A stretch of DNA of 39,744 nucleotides from an uncultured Candidatus Melainabacteria bacterium (GTDB lineage: Bacteria > Cyanobacteriota > Vampirovibrionia > Gastranaerophilales > Gastranaerophilaceae), in NCBI GenBank assembly GCA_934693235.1, contig CAKUUY010000015.1, positions 1 to 39,744 of the forward strand, in the 5' to 3' direction. The translations under genes and the position numbers were made by a program. Below, piece after piece: positions 8,996 through 16,672 of the stretch (position 1 is the first letter of the stretch; every line of letters starts with the position of its first letter). The notes beneath the pieces are model-generated. The model did no database searches, was not told where the DNA came from, and worked only from the letters and a program-made list of their open reading frames with translations.

Positions 8996-10169
8996 ATTAT
9001 TTATAATATTTTCTTTAGTATTAGTGTTAACTGGTTGTGGAAACAAAAGCAATGATGTTTTACACAATAAAATATTAGTATTGCCCGAAGCTCAAGAAAA
9101 GAATGCAAAAATTCAAACAGCACCGTTGAGTGTAATGGATATTGAATTACAAATTACTATTCCAGCACAATTCAAAGCAAGAAATCAATCAATTGAACGA
9201 ATTTATTCTCCAATTGATGGTAAAATTACAAATGTTTACATTGAACCGGGGGCTATCTTAAAAGTCGGGCAGCCTATAGTCCAAATAAAATCAGATGAAA
9301 TCAGTCAAATTCAATTAGAGTTTTTAGAAAAAATTCTTGATATTGATGCAAGTGTAAATGAATTGAGAGCGCAATACAACTTGTCATTGCAAAATTACAA
9401 TCGAGAAAAAACACTATATAATGAAAAGATTTCTTCTCGAGCGGAATATGAATCAGCAAATGCTCAGCTGAAGAAAGATAAAGCAAATCTCGATGCTTTA
9501 AATATAAAACGTTCCTCGTTGATAAATGTTTACAGGCAAAGGCTTGCTGTATACGGTGGAACGATTGACAATGTTATTAAAACAAAACAAATTTATCCGT
9601 ATATAACAATAAAAGCTACTAAAAATGGAGTTTTGCTTGAAAGAAAAGTTAATCCTGGAGAAATTGTAGAGAAAAATAGAGAATTGTTTAATTTGGCTGA
9701 TTTAAAAACAATTTGGCTGGTTGGGTATGCGTTCGAAAAAGATTCTCCATATTTGCACTTAGGAGAGGCTGTAACAGGGACGATTGAAGAAAGTTCGGCT
9801 ACTATCAATGGAGTTTTATCATATGTTTCCCCAATTTTGGATAATACAACTAAAACTCTTGAAGTTCGTGCTGATATTCCGAATACAAATTTTAAAATTA
9901 AACCTAATATGTATGCAGAAATGTTTGTTAATACTGGAACTGCCCGTGTTTTAGCTATTCCAACAGATGCCGTTGAAAAATTTGGCGATTATAATTTTGC
10001 ATATGTAAAAGTTGCTCCTCATACTTATGAAGAACGAAAAGTTGAAACAGGTAAGAAAAACGATCAATATACGGAAGTTTTGTCGGGTATAAAAGCTGGA
10101 GAGGAAGTTGTTACAAGAGGTTCTTTTGAACTTTTGGGCGAAAGCATCAAAAAACAGGAAGTTGAATAA
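8982..10169 (+). CDS. RND periplasmic adaptor lipoprotein (membrane fusion protein)
   Basis: HlyD/CzcB-type adaptor bridging the pump and the outer-membrane channel. The signal peptide ends in a lipobox (VLTG-C19), so it is probably lipid-anchored. A lipoyl/barrel-sandwich half (YSPIDGKITNVYIEPGAILKVGQPI) is followed by an alpha-helical hairpin (residues ~105-180), the second lipoyl half (IKATKNGVLLERKVNPGEIV), a beta-barrel region (VSPILDNTTKTLEVRADIPN, LKPNMYAEMFV-like) and the membrane-proximal end (GIKAGEEVVTRGSFELLGE). It is last in the operon, overlapping the pump by 14 bases. The order outer-membrane factor, pump, adaptor is less common than adaptor-first operons. Confidence 0.92.
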   Translation: MKYLKLFIIFSLVLVLTGCGNKSNDVLHNKILVLPEAQEKNAKIQTAPLSVMDIELQITIPAQFKARNQSIERIYSPIDGKITNVYIEPGAILKVGQPIVQIKSDEISQIQLEFLEKILDIDASVNELRAQYNLSLQNYNREKTLYNEKISSRAEYESANAQLKKDKANLDALNIKRSSLINVYRQRLAVYGGTIDNVIKTKQIYPYITIKATKNGVLLERKVNPGEIVEKNRELFNLADLKTIWLVGYAFEKDSPYLHLGEAVTGTIEESSATINGVLSYVSPILDNTTKTLEVRADIPNTNFKIKPNMYAEMFVNTGTARVLAIPTDAVEKFGDYNFAYVKVAPHTYEERKVETGKKNDQYTEVLSGIKAGEEVVTRGSFELLGESIKKQEVE

Positions 10170-10174
10170 TTTGC

Positions 10175-10203
10175 TTGAACATGAATTATATTTGTTGTAT
10201 TCT
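10175..10203 (+). promoter_or_regulatory. Promoter of tRNA-Gly(CCC)
   Basis: TTGAAC (10175-10180), a 17-base spacer and TATTCT (10198-10203), ending 9 bases before the tRNA. It starts 5 bases after the adaptor stop codon. Confidence 0.65.
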
Positions 10204-10212
10204 TTGTTTGTT

Positions 10213-10287
10213 GCGGAAGTAATTCAGTGGTAGAATGCAACCTTCCCAAGGTTGACGTCGCGGGTTCGAGTCCCGTCTTCCGCTCCA
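10213..10287 (+). tRNA. tRNA-Gly (anticodon CCC)
   Basis: A 75-base cloverleaf. Acceptor GCGGAAG pairs with CTTCCGC; anticodon stem CAACC/GGTTG encloses TTCCCAA, giving CCC. The T-arm is GGGTTCGAGTCCC and CCA is encoded. It is a clear paralogue of the GCC isoacceptor at 4404. No simple terminator follows directly; a hairpin-rich region begins 43 bases downstream. Confidence 0.97.
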
Positions 10288-10330
10288 CTTGTAGATTGGA
10301 ATGGAAATAAGAAAGGACATCTACTCGCAT

Positions 10331-10470
10331 GTTTGTTGCTTTGTTGTCGCAACAAACCGGGTTTTACCCTAAAGGGTATACTGCCTCGTACGGCTCATGT
10401 TATTTGCCTATGATGCAGAAGAGTAACGCCTTCCGCTCCGTTACTGAAAGGTTTAGGGACGAGAACTATT
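10331..10470 (+). other. Hairpin-rich intergenic region, possible structured RNA
   Basis: This stretch between tRNA-Gly and a glycosyltransferase gene is richer in GC than its neighbours and contains several perfect stems: GTTTGTTG/CAACAAAC (10331-10338 with 10350-10357), ACCCT/AGGGT (10366-10370 with 10373-10377), AGTAACG/CGTTACT (10422-10428 with 10439-10445) and CTATT-C-AATAG near 10457-10467. A 66-codon frame (10329-10529) crosses it, but it overlaps the next gene, has no ribosome site and resembles nothing I know, so I treat it as non-coding. It could be an sRNA, an extension of the tRNA transcript or a leader element. No known riboswitch class is recognised. Confidence 0.4.
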
Positions 10471-10518
10471 CAATAGAGTATCAAACTCATTGTAGCTGTA
10501 AGTTTAAGGTTGGGATAT

Positions 10519-12123
10519 ATGAAAAATAAGGATAAAATTATTTTTGGATTAGTAGTTCTAATGGCAATTATTTTAAGATTGCTGTTTATTGATAAACCTG
10601 CTGGTTTTTGGCATAACGAAATGGTTATGTATAATCAAACTGTTGCGGGTGGTCCTTTAGATATTATTAGGGCTTCTGTCCAAGCGGATGTTCATTTCCC
10701 GTTGTACCAATTAATGCTTGCAGTATGGATAAAAGTTTTTGGAAACGGAGATATTGTGATTCGCCTATTCTCTGTGTTGGGTGGCGTTTTAAACGTAATT
10801 GTTGCATTTTTGGTTGGTAAGGAAATTAAAGATGACAAAACAGGAAATATATTTGCTACTTTGACAGCAATTAATGCTACACTTATTTTTTATTCACAAG
10901 AGGTTAAATTTTATATTTTTCTTGCACTTTTTGTAACTGCTTCACTCTACTTCTTGATCAAAATTTTTAAGTACAATAAAATTCAAGATTATCTCGGTTA
11001 TGTGATTATAAATGCTGCAATTATTTATACTTTCACAATCGGGGTGTTGTATGTAATTGCGCAAGGGCTTGTAGCTTTGGCATACATTATTCTAAAAAAC
11101 AAAGAAAAGCTTAAAAATTTTGTTATTGCAAATGTAGTATTGGTATTATCTATTTTACCATTTGCAATTTTTGTTTTAACTCACATGGGTAAATATGAAG
11201 GTGCGGCTTGGATTTTTACAAGTAATATATTCACAACATTTGTACTTATACAAAATTATTTTACTCCTTGCTTGATTGCTGTTTATAACAATCCGCAAGT
11301 TTATATCCCAACTTTTGGAATTATACAACTTCTATTTTTGTACATTCCGATAGGTATTGCATTTTTCTCAATGTATAAAGCAATTAGAACTGATAAACAA
11401 AATTGGTACTTGCTGATTATTCCAATTTTATTTCTTCTATTTGAAACTATATTATGTATGAATAGTGGTTTGCGAATGCTTACAAGATACACTATTATGG
11501 CAATTCCTCCATTTTTATTGTTGGCAAGCATAGGTTTAAATAATCTAAAATCAAAAACTTTTAAAATTTTTATTACATATTTAATTCTGATAAACATTTT
11601 TTACCTTATAGCATCTCCAAATAGTGCAGTTAGGGGATACAGAGAATTAGGTGAAAAACCGACTGCAATAGTGCTCAACCAAAACAAAATAACTGATAGC
11701 GATACTATTGTTCTAGCACTTAGAAAAAATGATTTTGACAAATATGTAAAATTCAATGGTAAAAAATTTAGCATTCTGCAAGATTTTGTGCATGAACCTT
11801 ACGCAATGAAAGATAGTTCAGACAAATACGAAAAATACATGGATTATGTGCTTGATACAAGTAGGATTAATCCGGAATTTGAAAAAGATTTTATTACTCG
11901 TGTGATTAGTCCAATGAAAAAGCATGACAGGTTATTCTATATTTGGGATGAAAATTACAATTCTTTTCCATTGAAATCAGAAGAAGAATACAGAAAAATT
12001 CCTGTCATGACCGGTAGTATTTCTAAGATGAATGCAGAAGCTTTTACAATTTGTACGCAGCATTTACAAATAAAAAAAGCATATAGATTGCAGTATTACA
12101 GAGTTTTTGTATTTGAAAAATAA
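10519..12123 (+). CDS. GT39/PMT-like membrane glycosyltransferase
   Basis: A polytopic protein with about ten hydrophobic segments and a soluble C-terminal ~150 residues. It resembles the PMT_2/ArnT class, which transfers sugars from polyprenyl-phosphate donors on the outer face of the membrane. The first periplasmic loop has the expected acidic site (GFWHNEMVMYNQ, E near residue 31) followed by ADVHFPLYQLMLAVWIKVFG, and the second helix starts VIRLFSVLGGVLNV. The product is 534 aa from the ATG at 10519, which has AAGG 9 bases upstream; a TTG at 10510 is in frame but less likely. It ends with no gap against the converging DUF486 gene. Acceptor and sugar are unknown. Confidence 0.8.
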   Translation: MKNKDKIIFGLVVLMAIILRLLFIDKPAGFWHNEMVMYNQTVAGGPLDIIRASVQADVHFPLYQLMLAVWIKVFGNGDIVIRLFSVLGGVLNVIVAFLVGKEIKDDKTGNIFATLTAINATLIFYSQEVKFYIFLALFVTASLYFLIKIFKYNKIQDYLGYVIINAAIIYTFTIGVLYVIAQGLVALAYIILKNKEKLKNFVIANVVLVLSILPFAIFVLTHMGKYEGAAWIFTSNIFTTFVLIQNYFTPCLIAVYNNPQVYIPTFGIIQLLFLYIPIGIAFFSMYKAIRTDKQNWYLLIIPILFLLFETILCMNSGLRMLTRYTIMAIPPFLLLASIGLNNLKSKTFKIFITYLILINIFYLIASPNSAVRGYRELGEKPTAIVLNQNKITDSDTIVLALRKNDFDKYVKFNGKKFSILQDFVHEPYAMKDSSDKYEKYMDYVLDTSRINPEFEKDFITRVISPMKKHDRLFYIWDENYNSFPLKSEEEYRKIPVMTGSISKMNAEAFTICTQHLQIKKAYRLQYYRVFVFEK

Positions 12124-12465
12124 CTACCACTTTTTAAAAATAAAAAATGCTGCAAAAATAATAAATACAAATCCAACGAGATAATTCCATTTGAATTCTT
12201 CCTTTAAATATAAAACAGAAAAGAAGCTGAAAACAATAAGAGTTATAATTTCTTGGATTGTTTTAAGTTGAGCCGCAGAATAAACAGAACTCCCTATTCT
12301 GTTTGCCGGAACTTGAAAACAATATTCAAAAAATGCAATCCCCCAACTAATAAGTACAACTGCCCATAGAACGGTTGACTTATGTTTTAAGTGTCCATAC
12401 CATGCAAATGTCATGAATATATTTGAAACAGTTAATAAAATTATTGGTGCAAAATATCTGTACAT
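12124..12465 (-). CDS. DUF486 family small membrane protein
   Basis: A 113-aa integral membrane protein with about four hydrophobic segments. It carries the highly recognisable DUF486 core: SNIFMTFAWYGHLKHKS near the N-terminus, LISWGIAFFEYCFQVPANRIG in the middle, and AAQLKTIQEIITLIVFSFFSVLYLKE followed by WNYLVGF. DUF486 proteins are small relatives of the drug/metabolite transporter superfamily; their substrate is not established. GAGGG lies 8 bases upstream of the ATG. It converges tail to tail with the glycosyltransferase, their stop codons touching. Confidence 0.92.
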   Translation of the reverse strand: MYRYFAPIILLTVSNIFMTFAWYGHLKHKSTVLWAVVLISWGIAFFEYCFQVPANRIGSSVYSAAQLKTIQEIITLIVFSFFSVLYLKEEFKWNYLVGFVFIIFAAFFIFKKW

Positions 12466-12526
12466 ATGAGTCCCTCTATTGATTTTAGTGATAAAAATAT
12501 TATATATTAAAAAACAAAAGAAAGTA

Positions 12527-12555
12527 TTGACATTTAATTATTTTCCTTATACAAT
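12527..12555 (+). promoter_or_regulatory. Near-consensus promoter of the tRNA-Thr(TGT) gene
   Basis: TTGACA (12527-12532), a 17-base spacer, and TACAAT (12550-12555), ending 14 bases before the tRNA. One of the best sigma-70-type promoters in the window. Confidence 0.85.
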
Positions 12556-12569
12556 GATAACTGTAGCTA

Positions 12570-12641
12570 GCCGACTTGGCTCAATGGTAGAGCAACGGTT
12601 TTGTAAACCGTAGGTTGTAGGTTCGATTCCTATAGTCGGCA
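12570..12641 (+). tRNA. tRNA-Thr (anticodon TGT)
   Basis: A 72-base gene. Acceptor GCCGACT pairs with AGTCGGC; anticodon stem ACGGT/ACCGT encloses TTTGTAA, giving TGT. CCA is not encoded: the discriminator A is followed at once by a T-run (12642-12647), unlike the two Gly tRNAs. Read-through into the next tRNA is possible but the 164-base gap argues for separate processing. Confidence 0.96.
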
Positions 12642-12805
12642 TTTTTTCTTAAAAAGTGAGGGCTAAAGCTTTTTATAAGTCTAACCCTTTTATACTATAA
12701 GCCCTTGTGCACTAGCCTTTGTGCTCGGGGATTCAAATAGGAAAAGATTGTCTCTTTTCTTGAGAGGTAAGCCTCCTATGAGCGCGCAAGGAAAAGATTT
12801 AAAAA

Positions 12806-12877
12806 GCCTTTGTGGCGCAGGGGTAGCGCACTCCCTTGGTAAGGGAGAGGCCACGGGTTCAAATCCCGTCAAAGGCA
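12806..12877 (+). tRNA. tRNA-Thr (anticodon GGT)
   Basis: A 72-base gene. Acceptor GCCTTTG pairs with CAAAGGC; anticodon stem CTCCC/GGGAG encloses TTGGTAA, giving GGT. T-arm CGGGTTCAAATCCCG. CCA is not encoded. It lies 21 bases before tRNA-Tyr, so the two are probably co-transcribed. Confidence 0.96.
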
Positions 12878-12898
12878 AATTTATTGAAAATTAAATAT

Positions 12899-12984
<86 letters not shown>

Positions 12985-12991
12985 TTTTAAG

Positions 12992-13014
12992 AGACTCCTT
13001 TTGGAGTCTTTTTT
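12992..13014 (+). terminator. Terminator after the tRNA-Thr/Tyr cluster
   Basis: AGACTCC/GGAGTCT stem with a TTTT loop and a run of T (13009-13014). The hairpin and about 35 following bases are copied, with changes, at 15186-15235 and more loosely at 14672-14720. Confidence 0.88.
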
Positions 13015-13198
13015 AGTTTGTTCAGGGGTAGTTTTCTTCACCGTAGTCTCTTTACACCATTTACTGTCAAGTTATTAACTAATAAGTTTTCATAGAAGAT
13101 TATAAATATTAAGTTTTTTTAAAATTAATATTTATAAAAGCAATTCTAAGAAAAATATTTTTTTTATTAATATATACAAGAATTTAGGGGATGATGAA

Positions 13199-13483
13199 AT
13201 GGTTAATTTTGAGGATACTTCTATCAAGTTTGTTTGTTGATTTATTGGAACTAGGGTTACAACCTTTTAGGTAAAAATGGCGATGTTGTTTCAAGAATAG
13301 TTCAATTTGGTTCTCGCAGTGCTAATCATATAACACAAGTAAATGCAAAGCCAACAAAAATTAAGGCAATTCAAACTTATTTTAATAAAAGTAGATATTT
13401 ATTGCTGTTAAAGAGAAGATTAGAGCAGGGGGCAGAATAAACGATTAGGAACTAACATACCTGATTTTGTAATTAATATATAA
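13199..13483 (+). pseudogene. Decayed copy of the small basic protein gene at 14872
   Basis: This stretch aligns along its length with 14872-15186, including the upstream leader and ribosome site AGGGG. The reading frame is destroyed: the CGA codon of the intact copy is TGA here (13 codons in), one base is lost just after (AGGGTTACAACC against AGGGCTTTCAACC), and about 32 bases are missing near the 3' end. Conserved blocks include the sequence coding FGSRSANHI and AKPTKIKAIQTYFNK. It is the left arm of a duplication around the JAB-like gene. Confidence 0.85.
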
Positions 13484-13535
13484 TGCTTCATACAAATTTA
13501 TAAGTTTATTAGAGATTTTATTAAGGGGAATAAAT

Positions 13536-14489
13536 ATGAAAATTTTAGCTGCAACTGTACAGAAAAGTCTTAAGTTCTTGTCTAAACAAGCAGATGATAT
13601 TGCTAGATATGGGAAGAATAATGTAGAAAGAGTAAATGTCAGTGATAAAATGTTAGATACATTCACTCCATTTAGAAGACTTTCTAAAAAAACATGTACT
13701 TTATCCGACCCTAAGCATTTTATAACAAAGTTTGAGGACGAAATTGGACAAGATTTTTTACCCTTAAACTGGTCTAAGTTATCAGAAGTTCAGAAAGTAG
13801 ATTATATTGTTAGAGATAGGTACTCAAAACTTGTTTCTTATAAGATTATGAATGAGATTAAACACGAACCTATTGAACATGGTTTTGCATTAAATCCAAA
13901 GGGAGACATTGTACATTATAGTGGAGGAAACACTACACATTGTTCTATAAGAGTTCCAGAAAATGGTATATCAATACACAATCATCCAGGCACTGAGCGT
14001 ATGTTAGATAGGGATGAAATAGAGTTATTACAGAAATATAGACCTACCTCTCTTCATTCTGTACCACAAGGTGGAGAAGACCTTATGGAAAGTTACAAAC
14101 TTGGTGAAAAAGCGGGATATGTAGTAGATTCTTTAGGTAACAAATTTGTTACTGAACCATCAACAAAAATTTTAGAAAAAGGTGCTTTTGAAAGAATGCA
14201 ACATATAGGTAAATTAACTGGAGATATGAATAAAGCTGATATGGCAACTCAAATGTTGCATAACATGAGAGCTCAAGAAAAAGCTGAACTAGTAGATAAT
14301 ATTTATGAAGAAGCTATGAAGTATTCAAAGTTAAAGGGGACACCACAATATAATGACGATAGATGGTTGCAATACAGGGTAGATTTTGCAGAAGCTAAGT
14401 ATAATCAACGTTATCTTGATTTAAGTTGGAGAGAAGAATTACTAACTGAAGCTGGTAATATCTTTGGTTTCAGATTTAGAAGAGTTTAA
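13536..14489 (+). CDS. JAB/RadC-like (HNHP-motif) protein, 317 aa
   Basis: Function not firmly recognised. The middle (residues ~105-175) has the signature of a JAB/MPN-type metalloprotease fold: a conserved-looking Glu before a strand (IEHGFALNPKGDIVHYSGG), then HNHPG and LDRDEIELLQKY. In RadC and phage or toxin-linked JAB proteins the equivalent is HNHPSG followed by SxxD; here the Ser is missing and the final acid is shifted or replaced by Glu, so metal binding is uncertain. There is no signal peptide or membrane segment; the C-terminal ~110 residues are helical and charged. AGGGGAA lies 8 bases before the ATG. The gene sits between a decayed and an intact copy of a small gene beside tRNA-Tyr, an accessory-DNA position. 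An effector or phage-derived peptidase is possible. Confidence 0.65.
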   Translation: MKILAATVQKSLKFLSKQADDIARYGKNNVERVNVSDKMLDTFTPFRRLSKKTCTLSDPKHFITKFEDEIGQDFLPLNWSKLSEVQKVDYIVRDRYSKLVSYKIMNEIKHEPIEHGFALNPKGDIVHYSGGNTTHCSIRVPENGISIHNHPGTERMLDRDEIELLQKYRPTSLHSVPQGGEDLMESYKLGEKAGYVVDSLGNKFVTEPSTKILEKGAFERMQHIGKLTGDMNKADMATQMLHNMRAQEKAELVDNIYEEAMKYSKLKGTPQYNDDRWLQYRVDFAEAKYNQRYLDLSWREELLTEAGNIFGFRFRRV

Positions 14490-14657
14490 TCGTTAAAATA
14501 TATCCTGCTAATAGTTGGTAGGCTGTAATTTATTGCAGCAAAACAATAACCAAACTCACTGTTTTTCGTTTTAAACTGAGTGTTGTCCCAAAATAATATG
14601 ACGAAAAACGTGACATTTAGTCACCTTTTTCTGCACGCAAACGGAGTCCTTACCCCT
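14490..14657. other. Intergenic region with inverted repeats
   Basis: No gene is supported. GTTTTTCGT and ACGAAAAAC form a 9-base inverted repeat about 45 bases apart, and GTGAC-ATTTA-GTCAC forms a small hairpin just after. The segment ends in a degenerate copy of the tRNA-Tyr 3' end at 14652-14669. Confidence 0.5.
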
Positions 14658-14696
14658 GCCACCATTTTTAAAGACTCTGTTAATGGTGGCTTTTTT
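14658..14696 (+). terminator. Hybrid terminator derived from tRNA-Tyr 3' sequence
   Basis: GCCACCATT (14658-14666) pairs with AATGGTGGC (14682-14690), followed by six T. The left arm is the copied CCA end of tRNA-Tyr and the loop holds a remnant of the AGACTC terminator stem, so a terminator has been rebuilt from duplicated sequence. Confidence 0.7.
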
Positions 14697-14871
14697 AGTC
14701 CGTTTAGGCTGCAACTCTCCACCGTATGTCCTTTCCTCTATTTGTTATTTGTCTTGTTGTGATAATAAAAAATTATAAATATTAAGTTTTGTTAAAATAA
14801 ATATTTATAAAAGCAATTCTAAGAAAAAATCTTTTTTTATTAATATGTACAAGAATTTAGGGGATGATGAA

Positions 14872-15186
14872 ATGGTTAATGTTGTAGATAGGTCTATCAA
14901 GTTTGTTTGTCGATTTACTGGAACTAGGGCTTTCAACCTTTTGGGTAGAGATGGTGATGTTACTTCAAGAATAGTTCAATTTGGATCTCGCAGTGCCAAT
15001 CATATAGCACAGGTAAATGCTAAGCCAACAAAAATTAAGGCAATTCAAACTTATTTTAATAAAGGTAGATGTACTGGTGTTAAAGTGAAGACTAGAACAG
15101 GGTGGTCAGAAAAAGCTGAACCAAGTATTTTTAAAGATATTAAACGATTAGGAACTAACATTCCTGGTTTTGTAATGAATATATAA
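14872..15186 (+). CDS. Small basic hypothetical protein, 104 aa
   Basis: I do not recognise this protein. It is basic and hydrophilic (FNLLGRDGDVTSRIVQFG, AKPTKIKAIQTYFNKGR, KVKTRTGWSEKAEP) with no signal peptide, suggesting nucleic-acid or partner binding, but this is inference. The start at 14872 is preferred over the in-frame ATG at 14845 because AGGGG lies 8 bases upstream and because the decayed copy at 13199 keeps this ATG while the earlier one is ATA there. It is followed directly by a terminator. The retained reading frame here against the broken copy suggests the protein has been under selection. Confidence 0.72.
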   Translation: MVNVVDRSIKFVCRFTGTRAFNLLGRDGDVTSRIVQFGSRSANHIAQVNAKPTKIKAIQTYFNKGRCTGVKVKTRTGWSEKAEPSIFKDIKRLGTNIPGFVMNI

Positions 15187-15210
15187 GACTCCGTTAATGG
15201 AGTCTTTTTT
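15186..15210 (+). terminator. Terminator after the small basic protein gene
   Basis: GACTCC/GGAGTC stem around GTTAAT with a run of T, starting within the stop codon. It is a copy of the tRNA-cluster terminator at 12992, with similar downstream sequence (TTAGTxTGxTCAGGG). Confidence 0.85.
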
Positions 15211-15365
15211 AGTATGCTCAGGGTGGTTTACTTTATACTATAAGAAAAAGCACCTTAAATAACTAAAAAAAGTGCAATAATTCTTAACAATGGGCTTGAA
15301 AAATAAAAATTAAGCGCTAAAGTATTAGTGTAAAAAATACAATTAATACAGAATGCGTATTAGAT

Positions 15366-15944
15366 ATGACACTTACCCAGACGACAACAAAAGCAGTATC
15401 TGAAGCTGCAAGTAAACAATCTTTATTTCAGAGAATTTGTAATAAATTGGGAGAAAACAATAAGCCTATTTTTACCGTAATGGCAATTGCATGCGGTAAA
15501 GGTACTGTGCGCCCAATTCTTAGTATTACAGATAAAAAAGAAAAGCCAGATGCAAGAAAGTATGCTGCACTTAGAGAATTGATGACCGAATTTATCGGAG
15601 TCCCAACAACTCTATGTGCAGGTATAGTAGCAGAAAGTTTAACCGGTTTGCTTGCCAAAAAAGGCTCAACTTCTTATAAAAATACAAAAGCTGTTTTGTC
15701 ACTTTTAGGGATTTGCGTAGCTGCTGGTTACCTTGTACCTCAGTTTTGTAATATATTCATGCCTCCGGTTATGAAAAAGTTGATGCCAAGTTATGATCCA
15801 AATGGAGGTTCTTCTTCTAAAATGGTTTCTGTTCCGAAAAAAACAAAACTTGTAAACCCAAGCACTCAAGCAAATAACAAAATAGCAACGCTTAGTATGC
15901 ATCCTCAAACATTTGCATATTTTCGTTCAGGAATGAAGGTGTAG
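15366..15944 (+). CDS. Hypothetical membrane protein, paralogue A, 192 aa
   Basis: Not recognised. Two or three hydrophobic segments are visible (LMTEFIGVPTTLCAGIVAE near residues 72-90, LSLLGICVAAGYLVPQFCNIF near 110-132). It shares with the next gene the pattern G(T/R)xRPxxxxxDKxxxxxxxKYAAxxEL followed by a hydrophobic stretch, so the two are tandem paralogues. The C-terminal 60 residues are polar and look disordered. No strong ribosome site precedes the ATG. The stop is one base before the next start, so the pair is translated together. Confidence 0.75.
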   Translation: MTLTQTTTKAVSEAASKQSLFQRICNKLGENNKPIFTVMAIACGKGTVRPILSITDKKEKPDARKYAALRELMTEFIGVPTTLCAGIVAESLTGLLAKKGSTSYKNTKAVLSLLGICVAAGYLVPQFCNIFMPPVMKKLMPSYDPNGGSSSKMVSVPKKTKLVNPSTQANNKIATLSMHPQTFAYFRSGMKV

Positions 15945-15945
15945 T

Positions 15946-16554
15946 ATGAAAGTTACTCCAGTTCAACAAGGTTTAATAAAAATTAGAAAGGCTCTTGCAA
16001 ATCCAAAAGCAGCAGCGTTTGCACAAAATACAGTTTGTGCTATTGCAGTTGAAACAACTCTAAAAGCTACCGGAAGACCTGCATTTATTTATTATGACAA
16101 GCATGCGAATGAGCAATCTAAAAAGTATGCAGCAACAAAAGAACTTTTGTATCAAACTTTTTGTTTAGGGTTGTTTTTGGGTTTTATAAAACCTGTTAAA
16201 AATTTTGTTTATAGCAAACTAAGTAAGTATCAGTCAGGCAAAAATCCTGAAAACAAAAGAAAGATTGATTTGTATAACGCTTTTCAATCAGAAATCGATA
16301 ATGCAACAAGTAAAGCTCAAAAAAGTTTATTAGAACGTAAACTCACTCATTTGCTTCATACAAATCCTGATTATCATTTTGGAAAAGGTTTGAAAGAATT
16401 TAGTTCAATTGCATCTACAGTATTTATTTTAGCATTGTGTGCGCCAATTTTGTCACAAATCATCTTACACCCTGTAATGGATATGATTTTTGGTAAAAAA
16501 GGTACTAAATCAAAACAAAATGTAGCTTCTCAAAATATAAATCAAAAGGTTTAA
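15946..16554 (+). CDS. Hypothetical membrane protein, paralogue B, 202 aa
   Basis: Not recognised. Shares ATGRPAFIYYDKHANEQSKKYAATKELL with the corresponding region of the preceding protein. Hydrophobic segments lie near residues 65-85 (LLYQTFCLGLFLGFIKPV) and 150-178 (SIASTVFILALCAPILSQIIL), with a charged linker between. AAGGTG precedes the ATG, overlapping the upstream gene's end, and one base separates the stop and start. The arrangement suggests a heteromeric membrane pair; this is inference. Confidence 0.75.
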   Translation: MKVTPVQQGLIKIRKALANPKAAAFAQNTVCAIAVETTLKATGRPAFIYYDKHANEQSKKYAATKELLYQTFCLGLFLGFIKPVKNFVYSKLSKYQSGKNPENKRKIDLYNAFQSEIDNATSKAQKSLLERKLTHLLHTNPDYHFGKGLKEFSSIASTVFILALCAPILSQIILHPVMDMIFGKKGTKSKQNVASQNINQKV

Positions 16555-16672
16555 AGTTTGGCTTATCTTGTAAAATTATTGTCATTAATTAACATATCTT
16601 TATGTAATCTTGCTGATAATATTTTTTATGTGTAGCATGTTAGAGGTATTAGTTATTATAGGAGAGGTTAAT

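Noticed and set aside
4404..10287. Efflux operon as a mobile island bounded by the two tRNA-Gly genes
   Set aside because: The tRNA similarity is explained by isoacceptor paralogy; no integrase, no partial tRNA copy and no composition shift are visible, and both tRNAs have their own promoters.
10064..10330. Minus-strand frame reading TGLEPATSTLGRLHSTTELLP
   Set aside because: This is the antisense translation of tRNA-Gly(CCC) at 10213-10287, a well-known artefact in protein databases.
10329..10529. 66-codon plus-strand frame after tRNA-Gly(CCC)
   Set aside because: It overlaps the glycosyltransferase start, has no ribosome site, and coincides with strong hairpins; a structured non-coding region explains it better.
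14580..14762. 60-codon frame between the JAB-like gene and the small basic gene
   Set aside because: It runs through a rebuilt terminator and copied tRNA sequence and lacks a ribosome site.
12992..15235. The three similar terminator segments as a CRISPR-like array
   Set aside because: Only three diverged copies with spacers of 0.5-1.7 kb containing genes; this is segment duplication, not an array.
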